64,000 nucleotides of DNA from Panonychus citri (taxonomy: Eukaryota; Arthropoda; Arachnida; Trombidiformes; Tetranychidae). Positions 62,701 through 64,000 of the stretch are shown here, piece after piece. A program made the position numbers and the translations under genes. Position 1 is the stretch's first letter; every line of letters starts with the position of its first letter. The notes under the pieces are model-generated. The model was not told the origin of the DNA. It ran no database searches and worked only from the letters and a program-made list of their open reading frames with translations. Location of the stretch: contig NW_026515545.1 in the NCBI RefSeq assembly GCF_014898815.1, forward strand, positions 2,852,001 through 2,916,000. Direction: 5' to 3'.

Positions 62701-64000
62701 CCATCTTCCCACCCTCTTCTACCTTATCCATGGGATTTTTTTCACTTTACTCCACCCACCCTGTCAATAGATCTTCTTCCGAGCCGGTATTTTGGGTCGT
62801 CTCGAGGAGATGAGAGATGAGAGGTTAAGTAAAATCATTACATGGCTTCAGGCTTGGTGTCGATGGTGGTTTGTTAAGAAGACCTTCAAACGATTACAAG
62901 AACAACGAATTGCTTTACTTGTTATCCAAAGGAATCTACGTAAATTCTTAACTCTACGAAATTGGCTCTGGTGGAAATTGTATTCTAAGGTTAAGCCTTT
63001 GTTGACCATGGCTAAGGTTGAAGACGAAATCAAAGCCTTAGAAGATAAATTGAAGAAGGAGACTGAAGAAAAGGAGAAAGAAGCCAAACTTCGTAAAGAA
63101 CTTGAAGTTCAAAATGTTAAACTTTTACAAGAAAAGAATGACCTTTTCCTTCAATTGGAATCCGAACGATCTGGTGCTGGTGATGTCGAGGAACGACTTC
63201 AAAAGACAATGTCCTCAAAAACACGATTTGGAAGGACAATTACAGGTAATTACAAACAATATTCTTTAATCTCCCTGTGAAATCCTATTCCAAATCCAAG
63301 TGTCCAAATCATCATTTAATCAACGAATCAAACATCAACAAGTGATATTACCTTTCTTAATTGGTGAATAGTTGACAATGAAAACTCAATTGTTCTTGTG
63401 GATAACCAAAGTGTTTACCTTTTTATTATTGTGTCACCTTTTGAATTTTTCATCTTATTAATTTGCTGAGATAATCTTTCAATGTTTAATCCTTTTTTAA
63501 TTTTTCGTGTGTGTATTTGTGTTTCTATCACTTTTTCCTCATGCTCATAGGAATTACAAGATCGATTATCTCACGAGGAAGATTCTCATGCCCAGTTATC
63601 TGGTACAAAGAAAAAGTTGGAAACTGATATCGCCCATTTGAAGAAAGAGATTGAAGATCTTGAACTTTCTCTTCAAAAGGCTGAACAAGATAAAGCCACC
63701 AAAGATCACCAAATTCGTAACCTTAACGATGAGATCGCTCATCAAGATGAGATGATCAACAAATTGAACAAGGAAAAGAAACATCTTCAAGAATCTGTTC
63801 AGAAAACTTCTGAAGATTTACAAGGTGCCGAAGATAAGATTAACCATCTCAATAAGGTTAAGGCTAAATTAGAGCAAACCTTAGATGAGTTGGAAGATAA
63901 TCTTGAAAGGGAGAAGAAACTTCGAGCTGATGTTGAGAAGAACAAACGAAAGATTGAATCTGACCTTAAATTAGCTCAAGAAGCCGTTGCCGATTTAGAG
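52633..64000 (+). CDS. Mhc: Muscle myosin heavy chain (class II), 5' part with mutually exclusive exons
   Basis: Motor protein of thick filaments. Common exons: 52633-52821, 52976-53116, 53208-53364, 54069-54096 (28 nt), 55123-55385, 55476-55574, 57083-57490, 59094-59498, 60658-60775, 62771-63245 and 63551 onward. Four alternative pairs are listed separately. All phases fit except in the exon at 62771. Visible motifs: N-terminus MAEDPDPTEYLF; P-loop GESGAGKT at the 54096/55123 join; switch I NDNSSRFGKF; switch II DIAGFE; a Lys/Gly-rich loop 2 (AGGGRKKGSG); SH1 region GVLEGIRICRKGFPNR; converter; two IQ regions; then the S2 coiled coil. The exon at 62771-63245 is 475 nt, not divisible by three as phase 0/0 requires: one A seems lost near 63,210 and two bases gained near 63,220, breaking the LQKTNVLKNDLEGQLQ-like stretch. 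The gene continues past 64000. Confidence 0.97.
53777..53811 (-). promoter_or_regulatory. 35-nt element with CArG box, copy 2 (Mhc intron 3)
   Basis: Inverted near-copy of 50407-50441; its CArG box (CCTTATTTGG on the plus strand) is at 53799-53808. It lies in the 704-nt intron between Mhc exons 3 and 4, near a CT tract at 53684-53710. The first copy also lies beside a GA tract. Probably an intronic muscle enhancer element. Confidence 0.65.
55906..56009 (+). CDS. Mhc: Mhc alternative exon 7a
   Basis: 104 nt, phase 1 in and 0 out, reading ELCLLSNDVTDYHFVAQGKT when joined to the preceding exon. It is the counterpart of 7b and of the alternative exon 7 of Drosophila Mhc, which lines the nucleotide-entry region. 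Including both versions would shift the frame. Confidence 0.9.
56541..56644 (+). CDS. Mhc: Mhc alternative exon 7b
   Basis: 104 nt with the same phases as 7a, reading EQLLLGNDATKYHFVSQGKT and ending RVTD. About half the residues differ from 7a, so the pair is old. Confidence 0.9.
57946..58116 (+). CDS. Mhc: Mhc alternative relay exon 9a
   Basis: 171 nt, phase 0 on both sides. Encodes the relay helix and loop, from [20 protein letters not shown] to LIEK, with EGIEWEWVDFG in the variable loop. Counterpart of Drosophila exon 9. Confidence 0.93.
58447..58617 (+). CDS. Mhc: Mhc alternative relay exon 9b
   Basis: 171 nt, the same phases as 9a. The helix is conserved ([20 protein letters not shown]) and the relay loop differs (EGIDWEFIDFG). 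Because the length is a multiple of three, including both copies would not shift frame, so exclusivity must be enforced another way. Confidence 0.93.
59707..59794 (+). CDS. Mhc: Mhc alternative exon a, segment after loop 2
   Basis: 88 nt, phase 0 in and 1 out, reading EQLNKLMTTLRSTQPHFIRC then IIPNETKTPG. This helix follows the actin-binding loop 2 and leads to the SH helices. From memory, this segment is constitutive in Drosophila. Confidence 0.9.
60178..60265 (+). CDS. Mhc: Mhc alternative exon b, segment after loop 2
   Basis: 88 nt, the same phases as version a, reading EQLNKLMTTLKSTHPHFIRC then IIPNELKKPG. Differences are few and conservative. Both versions have good acceptor and donor sites, and both together would shift frame. 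Confidence 0.9.
61133..61253 (+). CDS. Mhc: Mhc alternative converter exon a (GC splice donor)
   Basis: 121 nt, phase 2 in and 0 out, reading YTILAPTAVPKGFVDAKQVA and ending FRLGHTK. Corresponds to the converter, the alternative exon 11 of Drosophila. The sequence right after HTK is GCACGT, so a GC-AG intron is needed to keep frame. The nearest GT, four bases later, would add bases out of phase. Confidence 0.85.
61680..61800 (+). CDS. Mhc: Mhc alternative converter exon b
   Basis: 121 nt with the same phases as version a, reading YAILAATELPKGFIDAKIAT and ending FGNTK, followed by a normal GTATAT donor. Strongly diverged from version a in the middle, as expected for converter variants that tune muscle speed. 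Confidence 0.92.

Overview
The window is eukaryotic nuclear DNA, very AT-rich. Genes have short GT-AG introns whose sequence resembles the intergenic DNA (endless TTAATTG/CAATTAA words, ATG/ATC and CT/GA runs). A single muscle myosin heavy chain gene with mutually exclusive exons for the relay and converter regions is an arthropod trait. Compact genes, an ABCG half-transporter and a short astacin fit an acariform mite, perhaps a spider-mite relative; that placement is inference. No tRNA, rRNA, CRISPR array or intact transposon was seen.

Layout. 1-9.4 kb: no recognisable gene. 9.4-12.1 kb (+): ABCG half-transporter. 14.0-15.4 kb (-): intronless inward-rectifier K+ channel. 16.6-17.5 kb (+): secreted glycine-rich protein, then an unplaced exon and a small membrane-protein ORF at 18.0-18.6 kb. 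19.6-20.8 kb (+): secreted astacin metalloprotease, complete in six exons. 21.2-23.3 kb (-): rhodopsin-type peptide GPCR whose TM3 exon cannot be found. 24.8-28.4 kb (-): SLC26 anion transporter. 33.8-34.8 kb (+): SLC35G/EamA transporter. 35.4-36.0 kb (-): His/Ser-rich first exon of an unidentified gene. 39.3-48.2 kb: a large inverted duplication. Each arm carries a divergently oriented SRP54-COX4 pair, and a broken cathepsin B gene lies in the spacer. 52.6-64.0 kb (+): muscle myosin heavy chain (Mhc), running off the right edge.

The genes do not form one pathway. The strongest observations are four myosin exon pairs with exactly matched lengths (104/104, 171/171, 88/88 and 121/121 nt); a 35-nt element containing a perfect CArG box, present 2.2 kb upstream of Mhc and again, inverted, in Mhc intron 3; and an SRP54/COX4 inverted duplication whose coding tracts are nearly identical while their promoters and one SRP54 tail have diverged, which suggests gene conversion.

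Several conserved genes (ABCG, SLC26, SLC35G, one SRP54 copy, and Mhc itself) carry small frame-breaking indels, many in homopolymers. Since Mhc is almost certainly functional, residual assembly errors are the likeliest general explanation, and all frame breaks here should be treated as provisional.
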